A DNA stretch of 64,000 nucleotides from Natrinema zhouii (GTDB lineage: Archaea; Halobacteriota; Halobacteria; Halobacteriales; Natrialbaceae), in contig NZ_CP084882.1 of the NCBI RefSeq assembly GCF_013456555.2, positions 434,001-498,000 of the forward strand. The letters are read 5' to 3'. The notes beneath the pieces are model-generated. The model had not been told where the DNA came from and made no database searches. It was given only the letters and a program-made list of their open reading frames with translations. Made by a program: the position numbers and the translations under genes. Shown here piece by piece: positions 17,776-26,526 of this stretch (its first letter is position 1; each line of letters opens with the position of its first letter).

Positions 17776-18045
17776 ATGCACGATTTGACGGGATTCCAGC
17801 GAGATCTGTTGTACGTGATTGCTGGCACTGACCAGCCATCTGGCCAAGATGTGAAGGATGAGGTTGAGACATACTATAGTACGGATATTAACCATGGGCG
17901 GCTGTATCCGAACTTGGATATCCTTGTCAACAAAGAACTTGTCGAGAAAGGCCAGCTGGATCGTCGGACTAACTTCTATGAGATTACTGATGATGGGGCG
18001 GAGTTGATCAGTGAGCGCCTTGAGTGGGAGGAGGAGTATCTCTAA
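17776..18045 (+). CDS. PadR-family regulator (paralogue of 12-299)
   Basis: About 89 residues from ATG 17776, which matches the start of the paralogue at 12. The same HGRLYPNLDILVNKELVEKG recognition-helix segment and DRRTNFYEIT wing are present, so the two are recent relatives. It reads away from the TBP gene, and the 170-bp shared spacer contains AT-rich promoter-like DNA; control of tbp is possible but not shown. Confidence 0.87.
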   Translation: MHDLTGFQRDLLYVIAGTDQPSGQDVKDEVETYYSTDINHGRLYPNLDILVNKELVEKGQLDRRTNFYEITDDGAELISERLEWEEEYL

Positions 18046-18712
18046 AATATTCTACGGAGAAGTCGTCTCTGTTTTCATAGGTGCTGTTAAGCAAGTTACA
18101 TAGGATACTATGTGGTATGGTTGGTTTAGAATCGGCGTCAGTCTCACCAGGTCTGAAGATCCACGGTAAGGAGTTGGTCAATGGTTAAAGCAGAGGGGTA
18201 GTGAGCTACCGAAGAGAGATTAGGTTGAGATGGGCGTGTGGTGATCCGCAGGAAACTCGAGAATGTGAAGGCCGCGTTCTTGCATAAATCTCGTAAGCCG
18301 GCTGTGGTATAAAATATTGAGTCTTGTACTAGGATCTCCCGTGAGGTGCAGTTAGTGGATCGGGAGTGAGGGTTTGATGAGGGGATTGTTTGAGATATGT
18401 TCGGAGCTTGCAGGTGTTTGTTCTAATTGGGTGATTGGGATGGATGGATTAGTTCGGAGATGTATCTGGTTGAGTTGGAGGATGAGTACCGAGCGTTAAT
18501 CAGTTAAGGAGGGTGTCATAGTACAGCTCTCACACCTACTATGTAGGCACCCTGATTCGATAAGTATAGGTGAAGCACATCTTGCTCAGTATAGCCAAGC
18601 AATTCCCAGACTGCGCGTCAGTAGCGGAAGGGAACGTTGCATGCAGACAACTCGTTTATCTCGTCAACGTTATCTTGTTATACTACGAGTCTCTTTCTCG
18701 AAGTCGATTCCG
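18046..18712. other. Intergenic stretch without a supportable gene
   Basis: About 660 bp. A short open stretch near 18462-18509 (MYLVELEDEYRAL) looks like the tail of a lost gene; otherwise there are frequent stops in all frames. No RNA gene or strong repeat is seen by eye. Confidence 0.5.
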
Positions 18713-19099
18713 ATGACTCAGCCAACTGAAGGTGAGACGAGAACATTTGAGCGAACGTTTACAGTTAAAGATGTGCAGCAGTTTGCAGAACTCACTGGTG
18801 ACGATCAACCCCGTCATACCGAGCCGGATGAAGACGGACAGGTGATGGTGCAGGGATTATTGACCGCGACTCTGCCGACGAAACTGGGTAGCGACAACGA
18901 AGTGTTAGCCAGTACGATGGAATTCAACTTTCATCAGCCGGTCTACACTGGCGAACCAATCACGTGTCGATCAACGTTTGACACAGTTAAGGAACGAGAT
19001 GACCGTTACGAATTCACGTCAGACGTTGTTTGTGAGAACGCGGATGATGAGACTGTGTTGACCTCGGCAACTAACGGAATTATTTGGAAAGACGAGTAA
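18713..19099 (+). CDS. MaoC-like hotdog-fold protein
   Basis: 128 residues from ATG 18713; the 24 codons upstream are Arg-rich and unlike the family. The hydratase-II signature is clear: FTVKDVQQFAELTGDDQPRH with TGD and the catalytic-type H, then GLLTATLPTKLG. MaoC/R-hydratase-like proteins act on acyl-CoA thioesters. The usual Asn-Pro-x-His is here Gln-Pro-Arg-His, so exact activity is uncertain. It stands alone among regulators. Confidence 0.8.
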   Translation: MTQPTEGETRTFERTFTVKDVQQFAELTGDDQPRHTEPDEDGQVMVQGLLTATLPTKLGSDNEVLASTMEFNFHQPVYTGEPITCRSTFDTVKERDDRYEFTSDVVCENADDETVLTSATNGIIWKDE

Positions 19100-19214
19100 C
19101 TCGATTAACGGATATACGTGCGTGTAGTGAACGGATAGTTCGGTCCAAATTGAGCGAAAGGAACGCTATGCGAAGTGTTCTATGGCTCCCTCTTGCTGTT
19201 GAAAAACCAGCTGG

Positions 19215-19463
19215 CTACTCTTCGTCTGTTATTTCGATTGTCCCATCCTTGGCGACTGTAACGACTTTGTCGTCAATTGTAAACGTGACAACTAATCCTT
19301 CAGATCCGGTCTCAAGGAGTGAATTAAGCGCATCAGGATCCACATGGTCATTCAGCGTGAAGTCAACCTCGGTCGGATCTCTGCCATCTTGCTCAGCAAT
19401 GGTTTCAACAATTTGGATGCTATTAGGAGTATTTGAGAAGGTCTCTGCTTCGTGTTCCGTCAT
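19215..19463 (-). CDS. HalOD1 domain protein
   Basis: 82 residues. It shows TIAEQDGRDPTEVDFTLNDH, then VDPDALNSLLETG and a beta-rich end (VVTFTIDDKVVTVAKDGTIE): the compact HalOD1 layout. It is followed on the same strand by, and spaced closely to, a second small beta protein upstream at 19512. Confidence 0.8.
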   Translation of the reverse strand: MTEHEAETFSNTPNSIQIVETIAEQDGRDPTEVDFTLNDHVDPDALNSLLETGSEGLVVTFTIDDKVVTVAKDGTIEITDEE

Positions 19464-19511
19464 CTGTATAGTATTACGCTTAGGCTAGCCTAAGATAGTT
19501 GTTCCGATATA

Positions 19512-19697
19512 TTATTTTTGCCTGAAAGATATTTCTACTGGCGATAGCTGTTCGCCTGAGAGTTCGGTCAGGATCTCGTCTGGCACCTCCGAAATTGTTC
19601 CGTCTACCGAAAATTCTATAGAATCACCATATACAGTGACATCAATATTAGATAGTTCGATGGCGGCTTCGTCTTCTACATTTATTCGCACTACCAT
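19512..19697 (-). CDS. Small beta-rich protein upstream of HalOD1 gene
   Basis: 61 residues (VRINVEDEAAIELSNIDVTV, then YGDSIEFSVDGTISEVP). It reads as short beta strands resembling the C-terminal half of a HalOD1 domain (a GTIxEV strand), but lacks the DPDAL helix. Same strand and 48 bp from the HalOD1 gene at 19215. Could be a degenerate relative or a partner. Confidence 0.55.
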   Translation of the reverse strand: MVVRINVEDEAAIELSNIDVTVYGDSIEFSVDGTISEVPDEILTELSGEQLSPVEISFRQK

Positions 19698-19820
19698 ACT
19701 GTGCCATCATGTGACATGATATAAGTAAATGCCGAAAGCCGTGTCGAGTGTTTACTTGTTAAAATCCGAAGGCATCTGATGAATGAACCGAAACTCTCTA
19801 AGCCGCCCAATTAGAAGGGA

Positions 19821-20069
19821 ATGATAGCATACCTCGTGACCCATACTACAGAGAAAACTGCACTTGGGGAATTGCCACCCAGCGCAAAACTGGTGTATAG
19901 AGTCCTCAAATACGAAGACGAACTCACCCAAAAACAACTTGTAGAGGAGACGCTTTTAGCGGCTCGAACTGTCCGATATGCTATCGCAAGACTCGAGGAA
20001 GAGGGGGTGATAGTGCAGAGAATGAGCTTTCAAGATGCCCGTCAGAAGCTATATTCACTATCAGAGTAA
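19821..20069 (+). CDS. Winged-helix DNA-binding protein (82 aa)
   Basis: LPPSAKLVYRVLKYEDELTQ, then LVEETLLAARTVRYAIARLE is a clear MarR/TrmB-type winged helix, and the wing follows (VIVQRMSFQDARQKLYSL). No sensory domain. The start at 19821 lacks an obvious Shine-Dalgarno but has AT-rich DNA upstream, consistent with a leaderless transcript. Confidence 0.8.
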   Translation: MIAYLVTHTTEKTALGELPPSAKLVYRVLKYEDELTQKQLVEETLLAARTVRYAIARLEEEGVIVQRMSFQDARQKLYSLSE

Positions 20070-20106
20070 TCTCCCTCATCTCTTAACAGAGTACCCGCTT
20101 AGTGCG

Positions 20107-20484
20107 TTAGTCCAAATCGACTGTTTCGTACACCGTATCAATAATTTCTTGATAGGAGTATTCGCCTTCTGGATCGAGTGCAAAAATCACTCCAGAATTT
20201 TCTCCGGTTGTTATCGTAATGTCAGCCTTTTTCTCGAAGACTCGGATTGTTACATATAGTCTCTCGTCATGTAGATCCTCGTGCGCAGGTTGGCTGATTG
20301 TCTCGAGTAGGGCATTTTTGAGGATGGCTTCAACCTCGTCTTCTGTGTACTCGTCACGCATCTCGTCACAAAGATAGATCGCTCCATAATCGTCTGGTGT
20401 ATAATACCCAAGTGCTTTCAGATCAGGCCCGACAATACGATCCAAGACGTTGTGAATCTCAGTGGCAAGTTCTTTCATGGACAC
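20107..20484 (-). CDS. Hypothetical protein coupled to a HalOD1 gene
   Basis: 125 acidic residues; a helical start (KELATEIHNVLDRIVGPDLK), a middle with paired aromatic residues (YYTPDDYGAIYLC) and a beta segment (RLYVTIRVFEKKADITITTG). Its start lies inside the end of the HalOD1 gene at 20475, so the two are co-translated. No family recognised; the fixed pairing suggests a shared sensory or signalling job. Confidence 0.6.
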   Translation of the reverse strand: MSMKELATEIHNVLDRIVGPDLKALGYYTPDDYGAIYLCDEMRDEYTEDEVEAILKNALLETISQPAHEDLHDERLYVTIRVFEKKADITITTGENSGVIFALDPEGEYSYQEIIDTVYETVDLD

Positions 20485-20774
20485 TCTCTCACCTCAATAC
20501 ATCCCTCAGTAATCGTGATTTCGTACTGATCTACAGAAAATGAGACACTGATATCGGTTTTTCCATTTCCGAATAGCTTGTCTAACGCCTCAAGATCAGC
20601 ACTGTGGTTAATTGGGTCTAATGTTAGTGGATCTTTTCCAGAGCATGCTGCTAATGACCGGATGACAACCATACTTGGTCGCTCCGTTGACTCATTCCAA
20701 TGACTCTGATGTACGTTTCCTTCCGTGCTTTCATTATTTTTATCATGTTCGTTGCTGTTATCTTCGGGAACCAT
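20475..20774 (-). CDS. HalOD1 domain protein with acidic Asn-rich N-terminus
   Basis: 99 residues: about forty Asn/Glu/Ser-rich residues, then the HalOD1 core (VVIRSLAACSGKDPLTLDPI, NHSADLEALDKLFG) and a beta end. It lies 49 bp downstream of the Bat-type regulator at 20824 on the same strand and overlaps the next gene. This repeats the Bat-HTH/HalOD1 order seen at 3741/3406. Confidence 0.8.
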   Translation of the reverse strand: MVPEDNSNEHDKNNESTEGNVHQSHWNESTERPSMVVIRSLAACSGKDPLTLDPINHSADLEALDKLFGNGKTDISVSFSVDQYEITITEGCIEVRECP

Positions 20775-20823
20775 TTCACCAGTACACCAACTCGCTCTCT
20801 TTCTAAATAGGCAGATTCCCTAT

Positions 20824-21468
20824 TTACAGGGTATAAGTGAGGGTGCTTTCAATGAGTTGTCTCGTCCCTCGCCGAAGCCGATGTGAAACAGCGCGTGAGG
20901 TGATCCCTATCATCTCACCAAGTTCCTCTTGGGAAACCTCTCGAGGCTCCTCGTAATATCCCTCTTCGTAGGCCATTGTCAACGTTTCTCTCTGTTTCCG
21001 TGTAAGGCTTAAATGGCGTCCTTCAGTACGTTCTTCTAAATCATAGATCCGCTGCAGCTGAACCCGTATTCCGAGTTCAGCAAACGATTGTTGAAAGTCA
21101 GTAATATCTTCCCTGTCTTCCGCACGCAGTCGAAAGAACCAGCCATCAGTCGTCCCCTTACCTTCGAGTATTACTGAATTGCATTCCTTGAGGATATCAA
21201 TAAAATCTACATCAGGATGCCAGTCCGCGCTGTATAGCGCGCCATTTTGAACTTCTTTAAGCAGACACATATTCTGTATCTCAGGTACTTGTTCCGCAAT
21301 TTCCTGAAAGCCCTCTCCATCTCCTCCCCATACCCAGAAAAAGGGTAACGCAGATTCATTAGTCGGTACAATGCGCTCTAACTCGATCTCCACATCAGGG
21401 AGTGAGTCGAAAATTTGCTTGCCAGGTAGTCCAGCAAGTGGGATTGTGAACTCAGCAATAACACTCAT
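20824..21468 (-). CDS. Bat-type HTH transcriptional regulator
   Basis: 214 residues. N-terminal sensory half begins MSVIAEFTIPLAG, as in the copy at 3741; the C-terminal HTH_10 domain (LTRKQRETLTMAYEEGYYEE, then VSQEELGEMIGITSRAVSHR) is intact. It is a transcription factor of the bacterio-opsin-activator class, with unknown signal. Head of a three-gene run with HalOD1 (20475) and a hypothetical (20107). Confidence 0.87.
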   Translation of the reverse strand: MSVIAEFTIPLAGLPGKQIFDSLPDVEIELERIVPTNESALPFFWVWGGDGEGFQEIAEQVPEIQNMCLLKEVQNGALYSADWHPDVDFIDILKECNSVILEGKGTTDGWFFRLRAEDREDITDFQQSFAELGIRVQLQRIYDLEERTEGRHLSLTRKQRETLTMAYEEGYYEEPREVSQEELGEMIGITSRAVSHRLRRGTRQLIESTLTYTL

Positions 21469-21787
21469 GAGTTAACATTTATAGTGAAAGTCAATTTATT
21501 AGTACTGATATGCAGACCAATGGGTAACGTAGGTTCCAACAGGGCACAGTCCGCAAGATAGATGCCTCCCAAATTATTGTATAAGTCCGATCCATTGAAC
21601 CCACGTATATTGCTCATAATACTGTTCGTTTTTTCGATGTTATACCACCTGTTCGTTATCGAAACGCGCCCACACGCCGATGTCGGTCCACACAGGACAA
21701 CGTGTGGGGTCGAGTCGAACCCCGAACGATCAATTTGGATGGGGGTTATTTTTCCAGAAAAATCCATGAGTCATATACGAAAGATTA

Positions 21788-22027
21788 TTAATCGATCTCT
21801 CGGAGATGAATTTCACCGCTACCTTTTACGGCAACCTCGTAACCATGATAGGAAAAAGTCACTCGTCCTTTCTCTGCATGAAACAATTTATCTAGCGCTT
21901 CTGGATCAACACTATTGTAGAGCGGTGGATAGATATTTGTCCGTTCTCGATCTTCAACAGCAGCTACTGCACGAATGATTGCATGACAGTACGTTTCGTC
22001 TTTTTTCTTTTCGGTTGTGTAGCTCAT
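21788..22027 (-). CDS. HalOD1 domain protein
   Basis: 79 residues: IIRAVAAVEDRERTNIYPPL, then YNSVDPEALDKLFHAEKG and a short beta end (VTFSYHGYEVAVKGSGEIHL). The typical compact HalOD1. It follows the DUF7504-like gene at 22042 by 14 bp on the same strand, so the two are probably one operon. Confidence 0.82.
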   Translation of the reverse strand: MSYTTEKKKDETYCHAIIRAVAAVEDRERTNIYPPLYNSVDPEALDKLFHAEKGRVTFSYHGYEVAVKGSGEIHLREID

Positions 22028-22041
22028 GGGATATGAACGAG

Positions 22042-22677
22042 TTATTTCCGGTTGGCATCAAGCCCTATTGATCTATCGAAGAGATATTGGAGTGATGTAA
22101 CTGTTTCTGCGTTGTGGGCTGTAGGGTCCAAATGATAGTACGCAATAGCCTTAGTATTCTGTACTCTGCCTACGAGAACATGGAGAAACCTGAACGCCAG
22201 TTTGAAACCTACAGACTGAACGAGCGGTGTTAGTGAGTGAAAACATACCTTCACCGTCTCGTTATCCCAATGCGAGAGGTAGCCGCTTACAGCGGTACCG
22301 AGGCCAGTTAAATCCTCAGACTCTACCGTTGTAATACCCTCGCCCTTGACGTCTACTGTGGAGAATTGTAACGACGCTGACCGTGTTAATTCTCCGGCAG
22401 TGACGATACCTATATTTATTGGTAGTATTCCTTCCAGATCTTGCCAGTTATTAACAATCTGCTTCGACGATTGGTTGTAGGCCACGATCACGATAGGGGT
22501 CTCTCCGAATGAATACGAATCTATATTCAGACACGGCATGGCCTTAGATTCGCTCAATGGGGACAGTACCAATGTGTTCGTCCCTGTTTCCGGTTCATCC
22601 CCCTCTGTTGTTGTGCGCCCATGGTTTCTCAAATTTCTCCTTGTCCTGCGGTCCCCATGCTCGATTAGCCCCTGCAT
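22042..22677 (-). CDS. DUF7504-like haloarchaeal protein
   Basis: 211 residues. After a basic 30-residue start (doubtful; ATG 22536 or an unseen internal start may be correct) comes TNTLVLSPLSES, ETPIVIVAYNQSSKQIVNNW and KVCFHSLTPLVQSVGFKLAF with RFLHVLVGRVQNTKAIAYYH, matching the degenerate RecA-like layout I recall for DUF7504. These proteins usually neighbour HalOD1 proteins or two-component genes. No Walker A is visible. Confidence 0.7.
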   Translation of the reverse strand: MQGLIEHGDRRTRRNLRNHGRTTTEGDEPETGTNTLVLSPLSESKAMPCLNIDSYSFGETPIVIVAYNQSSKQIVNNWQDLEGILPINIGIVTAGELTRSASLQFSTVDVKGEGITTVESEDLTGLGTAVSGYLSHWDNETVKVCFHSLTPLVQSVGFKLAFRFLHVLVGRVQNTKAIAYYHLDPTAHNAETVTSLQYLFDRSIGLDANRK

Positions 22678-22800
22678 TTGAGCATTATCTTCCCCGTTCC
22701 CATATAGGCTCGGGGTTTAGCAGTGTAGGTTGTAACCAACACTGTTCAAAGTAGCATTTCAGCATAAGGAACGGCACTACCAAGAATGGCGTAGCGTAGT

Positions 22801-23037
22801 ATGGGAAATGATACAGACGACTATTTTGTTGAGAAGCATTCAGATGAGGACTTACTTGCGTTCATTGAGCAGGAAGAGGTCGTGACCACGAAGGAAGTCT
22901 CAGAGCATTTTGACTACCATCTCCAAACAGTTCGGAGGCGACTGAAAAAGCTTGAAGAAGAAGGGAGGCTCAATATGAAAGACGTTGGCAAGCGCTTTGT
23001 GTGGTGGATTCCACGAGCGGTAGAATCAAACACTTGA
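22801..23037 (+). CDS. Winged-helix DNA-binding protein (78 aa)
   Basis: LLAFIEQEEVVTTKEVSEHF, then YHLQTVRRRLKKLEEEGRLN: a helix-turn-helix followed by a wing containing KRFVWW. Typical of small haloarchaeal plasmid and provirus regulators. Single gene. Confidence 0.8.
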   Translation: MGNDTDDYFVEKHSDEDLLAFIEQEEVVTTKEVSEHFDYHLQTVRRRLKKLEEEGRLNMKDVGKRFVWWIPRAVESNT

Positions 23038-24099
23038 GTCCAGTGGTCCACGCAACGCAGATGGAAATTTTAGATAATCTCCTTTGCTTGTATAGCGCCA
23101 AAGTTGAACGACACCGAGATCGATACCTCATCGAAGTTCCAAAGAATAAACTCCAGAAAGGCGATATCAATCAATATGATATGAATACTTACAAAATGGC
23201 GCGGTATAGAACGGGTCACATGTCTTTGGACTCCATAGTGAACGGTCAGTACTGGTGAGGCAATTATCGTAGCCACCGTCTTTTATCTGCCTCAGATTTG
23301 ACTGACTCCGACATTCAATATCTGGCTAGATTCAACTCTGAACGCTGTTCGGTGTTCCTCTCTGGTTGTCTTGTGATTCACTCTCCGAATCATCAGCCGA
23401 TTCACTTCCGGACTTGTTTTTCGACCTGCCTTCGGCAAGGGTTTGCACAGGCCCTGCTAGGAATACTGCCCACATTGTCCAAGCGGTCAATTTCATAACT
23501 GAATCCTGTGAAATAGTGTTAGTCTGTGTCAGTGTGAATAGTGCCGTCACGTAAATTATGAGAAAGATATTGTGTCAATTCCGCGGCGAGACTAGGTTGG
23601 TGATGAAGCCCCAGACATCAGAGAGCGCCATTATTTGACGAAAATGTTACCATGGGTCAAAAGACTTTCATTTTTCGATGAGCCGACGGGCTACTTCCCG
23701 TGGCAAGGAGAGTAAGTACGCATGTGACTTGGCCGAATTCGATTTTTGTCGCACCGACTATTTCGCCGGTCAATACCGCCTCTGCATAGGTATTACTGTG
23801 CGGATATTTCCGACTCGTCTTAGAGTGAATAGGCTATTCAGTCCGCACGCATAGTTACCGAATCTGGTTGCTCAGTTCTACATCTCATTCTGAGCGAAAA
23901 TATCGTACTACTAACTACTGTTATCGAGGTCGAACGGATGCTCGACTAGTCGAGCCGGTCGTGCCGTCGGCGTCGACGACGATCTCCGAGCGCAGTTTCC
24001 CCAGATCGGCGTCCAGCAGGCTTCGTCGATATTAATCCGCCTCAATGGTGTCCCTAGTTCAGATTTACTCTCACGGACATGACGGTTCTGCAACTCCTG
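23038..24099. other. Mostly non-coding, one weak small frame
   Basis: A minus-strand frame at 23332-23496 would encode a 54-residue peptide with one hydrophobic segment (LTAWTMWAVFLAGPVQTL) and a Ser/Glu/Asp tail; it may be a real small membrane protein but has no supporting context. At 23930-24030 a G+C-rich patch reads DADLGKLRSEIVVDADG on the minus strand, probably a gene remnant. Nothing else is supportable. Confidence 0.35.
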
Positions 24100-24330
24100 C
24101 TAGGCTTTGTCCAGTCCAAGATTCTTCGTCACTGAGATCGCGGCGAAAACAACCAACGGGAGAAGGACCCCGAGGCCGATGACATTCGCAACGATGCCAA
24201 CGTATGGAAACTGTGGTATCAATTGGGAAATATCGATAAAGTGACGGATAGTTTGACGTAGTGCAAGATAAAGGAGCACTCCAATTGCAACGCCTTCAAT
24301 CGCAAAGATTACAGTATATCTGTTTTTCAT
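24100..24330 (-). CDS. Small two-helix membrane protein
   Basis: 76 residues from ATG 24330 (MKNRYTVIFAIEGVAIGVLL). Two hydrophobic helices, near residues 8-25 and 45-68, are separated by a polar loop. I trimmed 26 upstream codons because they carry no coding character. No family recognised. Confidence 0.5.
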   Translation of the reverse strand: MKNRYTVIFAIEGVAIGVLLYLALRQTIRHFIDISQLIPQFPYVGIVANVIGLGVLLPLVVFAAISVTKNLGLDKA

Positions 24331-24776
24331 ACTACTGAATTTCGACAAGAGTCCATAATCTTCACGGCCACATGTCAGTAGAGACTTTAAACCGCCTAAC
24401 AAAATCATCCAGTTCTACCTAACGTTTGACTTGCTCCGTATTCTGGAGATCTCCGAAAGTGTAGTGTCGGTTTCAGTATCGCGACTCCATTGCTGATCTC
24501 TGAGCGTGACGATGGACTATTATCGCGAAGAGACCTACACTAACTTTGGCGTTATTCGGTAGATTACGAATTTCGACGGGCTACCCTCGGTGATTGGTTG
24601 GACCGTCATTGGACGATCACCGCCGATGTTTTGTTGGCTGCCAAATCTCGTGTTGAGATTGACCGCTTGCTCTTCTACCTATTGACTGTTACCGGCATGA
24701 CACATGCACAGACCGATTTACCGGCTGATTCAAACAGAGCAAGTTGAAACCAACCTCCTGCGAATTTTTCTATGAC

Positions 24777-25009
24777 ATGCTCGACAAAACGCAAACTGAA
24801 CGAAGTCGTTCTAGTCCACCTGTTGAGGAGGGTGACGTTCGTGAGGTAGTAATTGAAGACATGGGTGATCAAGGTGATGGGATTGGGAGAATTGAGAGAG
24901 GGTATGTCGTAATTGTTCCCAACACCAACAAGGTGACGAAGTGATGATAGAGATTGAGATAGTAAAAGAGAACTTTGCTGTCGGACAGACTATCAACAGA
25001 CAGGTCTGA
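24777..25009 (+). pseudogene. TRAM-domain protein, frameshifted
   Basis: VEEGDVREVVIEDMGDQGDG, then IGRIERGYVVIVPNTNK is the first half of a TRAM RNA-binding barrel. The frame then meets a TGA, but after insertion of one base in AAGGTGAC the continuation (GDEVMIEIEIVKENFAVGQT) completes the domain to a stop at 25007. A single lost G is the simplest reading. Intact relatives are small RNA-binding proteins of archaea. Confidence 0.75.
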
Positions 25010-25431
25010 GCAGATATCTAGAAATCTTAATACGATTTTTTCGATGGATGGGACTGTCTACAAACCCGATGCACGTCATTCGGATAATCCGTAATGGTCA
25101 TCGTTTGTGTTTGATTCAACCGGGATCACGCGCCGATCTCGACCTTACAGCAAAATGTGAAGGGGCATGCGGGGTGGCCAACTGATTTGGATCGATTCAG
25201 CTTATGCCTCTCAGGCTGCTACAGGAAAATTTTAATATTTACTGTACAAAGGAGATGATAAACGACAATCAAGTATGTCTATCCAGAGAATATCTAACTT
25301 AGCGCACCTAGATGGAATTCCTTTCTCCGGATGTTCACCTAGGGGCTGCTCCTGTAGTAATGCTCTGTGTTTACCCTAGATAGGATAGTAATATCTCTGG
25401 ATAGTCAACGATCCCTTGAGAAGGCAATCGA
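25010..25431. other. Intergenic, nothing supportable
   Basis: About 420 bp of AT-rich DNA without a coding-like frame, clear repeat or RNA gene visible by eye. Confidence 0.5.
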
Positions 25432-25563
25432 TTGCTCAACTACTATACTAGCAATCGCTCTGAGAAGTTTGTATGGTCTCATGGGCCGCTTCTCTATTTC
25501 AGTAGCACCTACCGCTACTACATCACTCTCATTGAGAGATACCACTACCCGTGTTGGTACTAC

Positions 25564-25869
25564 ATGGTAGTTCAATTCTACCAGCGGGTTTTGCCTACTG
25601 GAGGCGTTATATCCAGAAGAACAATAAATGTAAACAAGTATAAAGAAGAAGACGGAAACGCACAACAGCAGACCCATGTAACCTTCGACAATCCAGACCA
25701 CCCAGATGTGGATGTTGCCGGAGACGAAGCCGAGGATATGCAACAGTGGTACAGAGCTGCAAAGACAATCCAGGCTTCAAATCTAGATCGGAGAGCGCTC
25801 GTAGGGGATTTCTTGGTCGCTGTAAATGAAGATTCCCTGGACGAATTCTATAAAAAGCATTCGGAGTAA
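25564..25869 (+). CDS. Acidic hypothetical protein, start uncertain
   Basis: The C-terminal seventy residues (DNPDHPDVDVAGDEAEDMQQ, then WYRAAKTIQASNLDRRALVG) are good haloarchaeal coding sequence with an acidic helical end. The frame stays open back to 25432, but that part is Tyr-rich and unlikely; ATG 25564 is used provisionally and the true start may be later. It precedes the candidate replication module. Confidence 0.5.
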   Translation: MVVQFYQRVLPTGGVISRRTINVNKYKEEDGNAQQQTHVTFDNPDHPDVDVAGDEAEDMQQWYRAAKTIQASNLDRRALVGDFLVAVNEDSLDEFYKKHSE

Positions 25870-25951
25870 TCGGTATCTAGACCACCGGTCTCTGCTAGGC
25901 TAGTACGAAAGTAGACGAATGTTCCCTAGATCGAGGAAGGCACTAGGGGAA

Positions 25952-25980
25952 ATAAATTTATACCTCGGTTGTGCCTATAT
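25952..25980 (+). promoter_or_regulatory. TATA-like elements before the RHH gene
   Basis: AAATAAATTTATACC and, just after, CTATATATTTGAGG lie about 20-45 bp before the ATG at 25999, the right spacing for a haloarchaeal promoter giving a near-leaderless transcript. Confidence 0.45.
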
Positions 25981-25998
25981 ATTTGAGGTCATAACGAA

Positions 25999-26127
25999 AT
26001 GCATGTGGAGTTACCGGAAGCACTTGCAGAACAAGTAGAAGAGGTTTATTCAAAGGAAGGATACGCCTCAAAATCTGATTTGGTACGTGATGCAACTCGG
26101 CGGCGGCTCGAGGAACTAGATAGTTGA
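25999..26127 (+). CDS. 42-aa ribbon-helix-helix (CopG-type) protein
   Basis: MHVELPEALAEQVEEVYSKE, then SKSDLVRDATRRRLEEL: a short beta strand followed by two helices with the SKSDLVRDA motif typical of RHH dimers. Such proteins commonly repress plasmid replication or toxin operons. It sits directly upstream of the 26221-27766 pair, so copy control is a reasonable inference. Confidence 0.75.
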   Translation: MHVELPEALAEQVEEVYSKEGYASKSDLVRDATRRRLEELDS

Positions 26128-26220
26128 TAAAACAGCACTCGGAGAGGTCTCAGCCATCGAGTGCCAGCGAACGGAGTGAGGAAGACTGAGCGGTATCAGT
26201 CTATAACATAACCAAACAAC

Positions 26221-26526
26221 ATGAGAAATAACGAAACAAACGTTAATAAATTTAACGGTAAAGCGTCAGGTAGTGTCGAAGATGAAGATATATCATACAG
26301 ACCACTTGGTGAAGTATACAAAGAGGAGCTTCTAAAGTTCTGTGAAAAGGAAGGGACCCCGTTTCAACCATTCAGAACTTACGATCTCGCAGGACACGCT
26401 GTCCGACCAGAGGTACAACGTTTCATCTGTGAGGACTGCGGGCACCGAGCCTATCCATACGAGGGATTACACTCCAGCAAAGACCAGATACGAGATGAAT
26501 TTGCGGCTATAGGTTGCAATGAGTGA
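26221..26526 (+). CDS. Hypothetical protein with CxxC, coupled to ATPase gene
   Basis: 101 residues; Asn-rich start, then VYKEELLKFCEKEGTPFQPF, FRTYDLAGHAVRPEVQRFIC and EDCGHRAYPYEG, giving one CEDCGH metal-binding-like site. Its end overlaps the ATG at 26519, so it is co-translated with the ATPase. Unknown function; the coupling points to a shared role in replication or partition. Confidence 0.6.
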   Translation: MRNNETNVNKFNGKASGSVEDEDISYRPLGEVYKEELLKFCEKEGTPFQPFRTYDLAGHAVRPEVQRFICEDCGHRAYPYEGLHSSKDQIRDEFAAIGCNE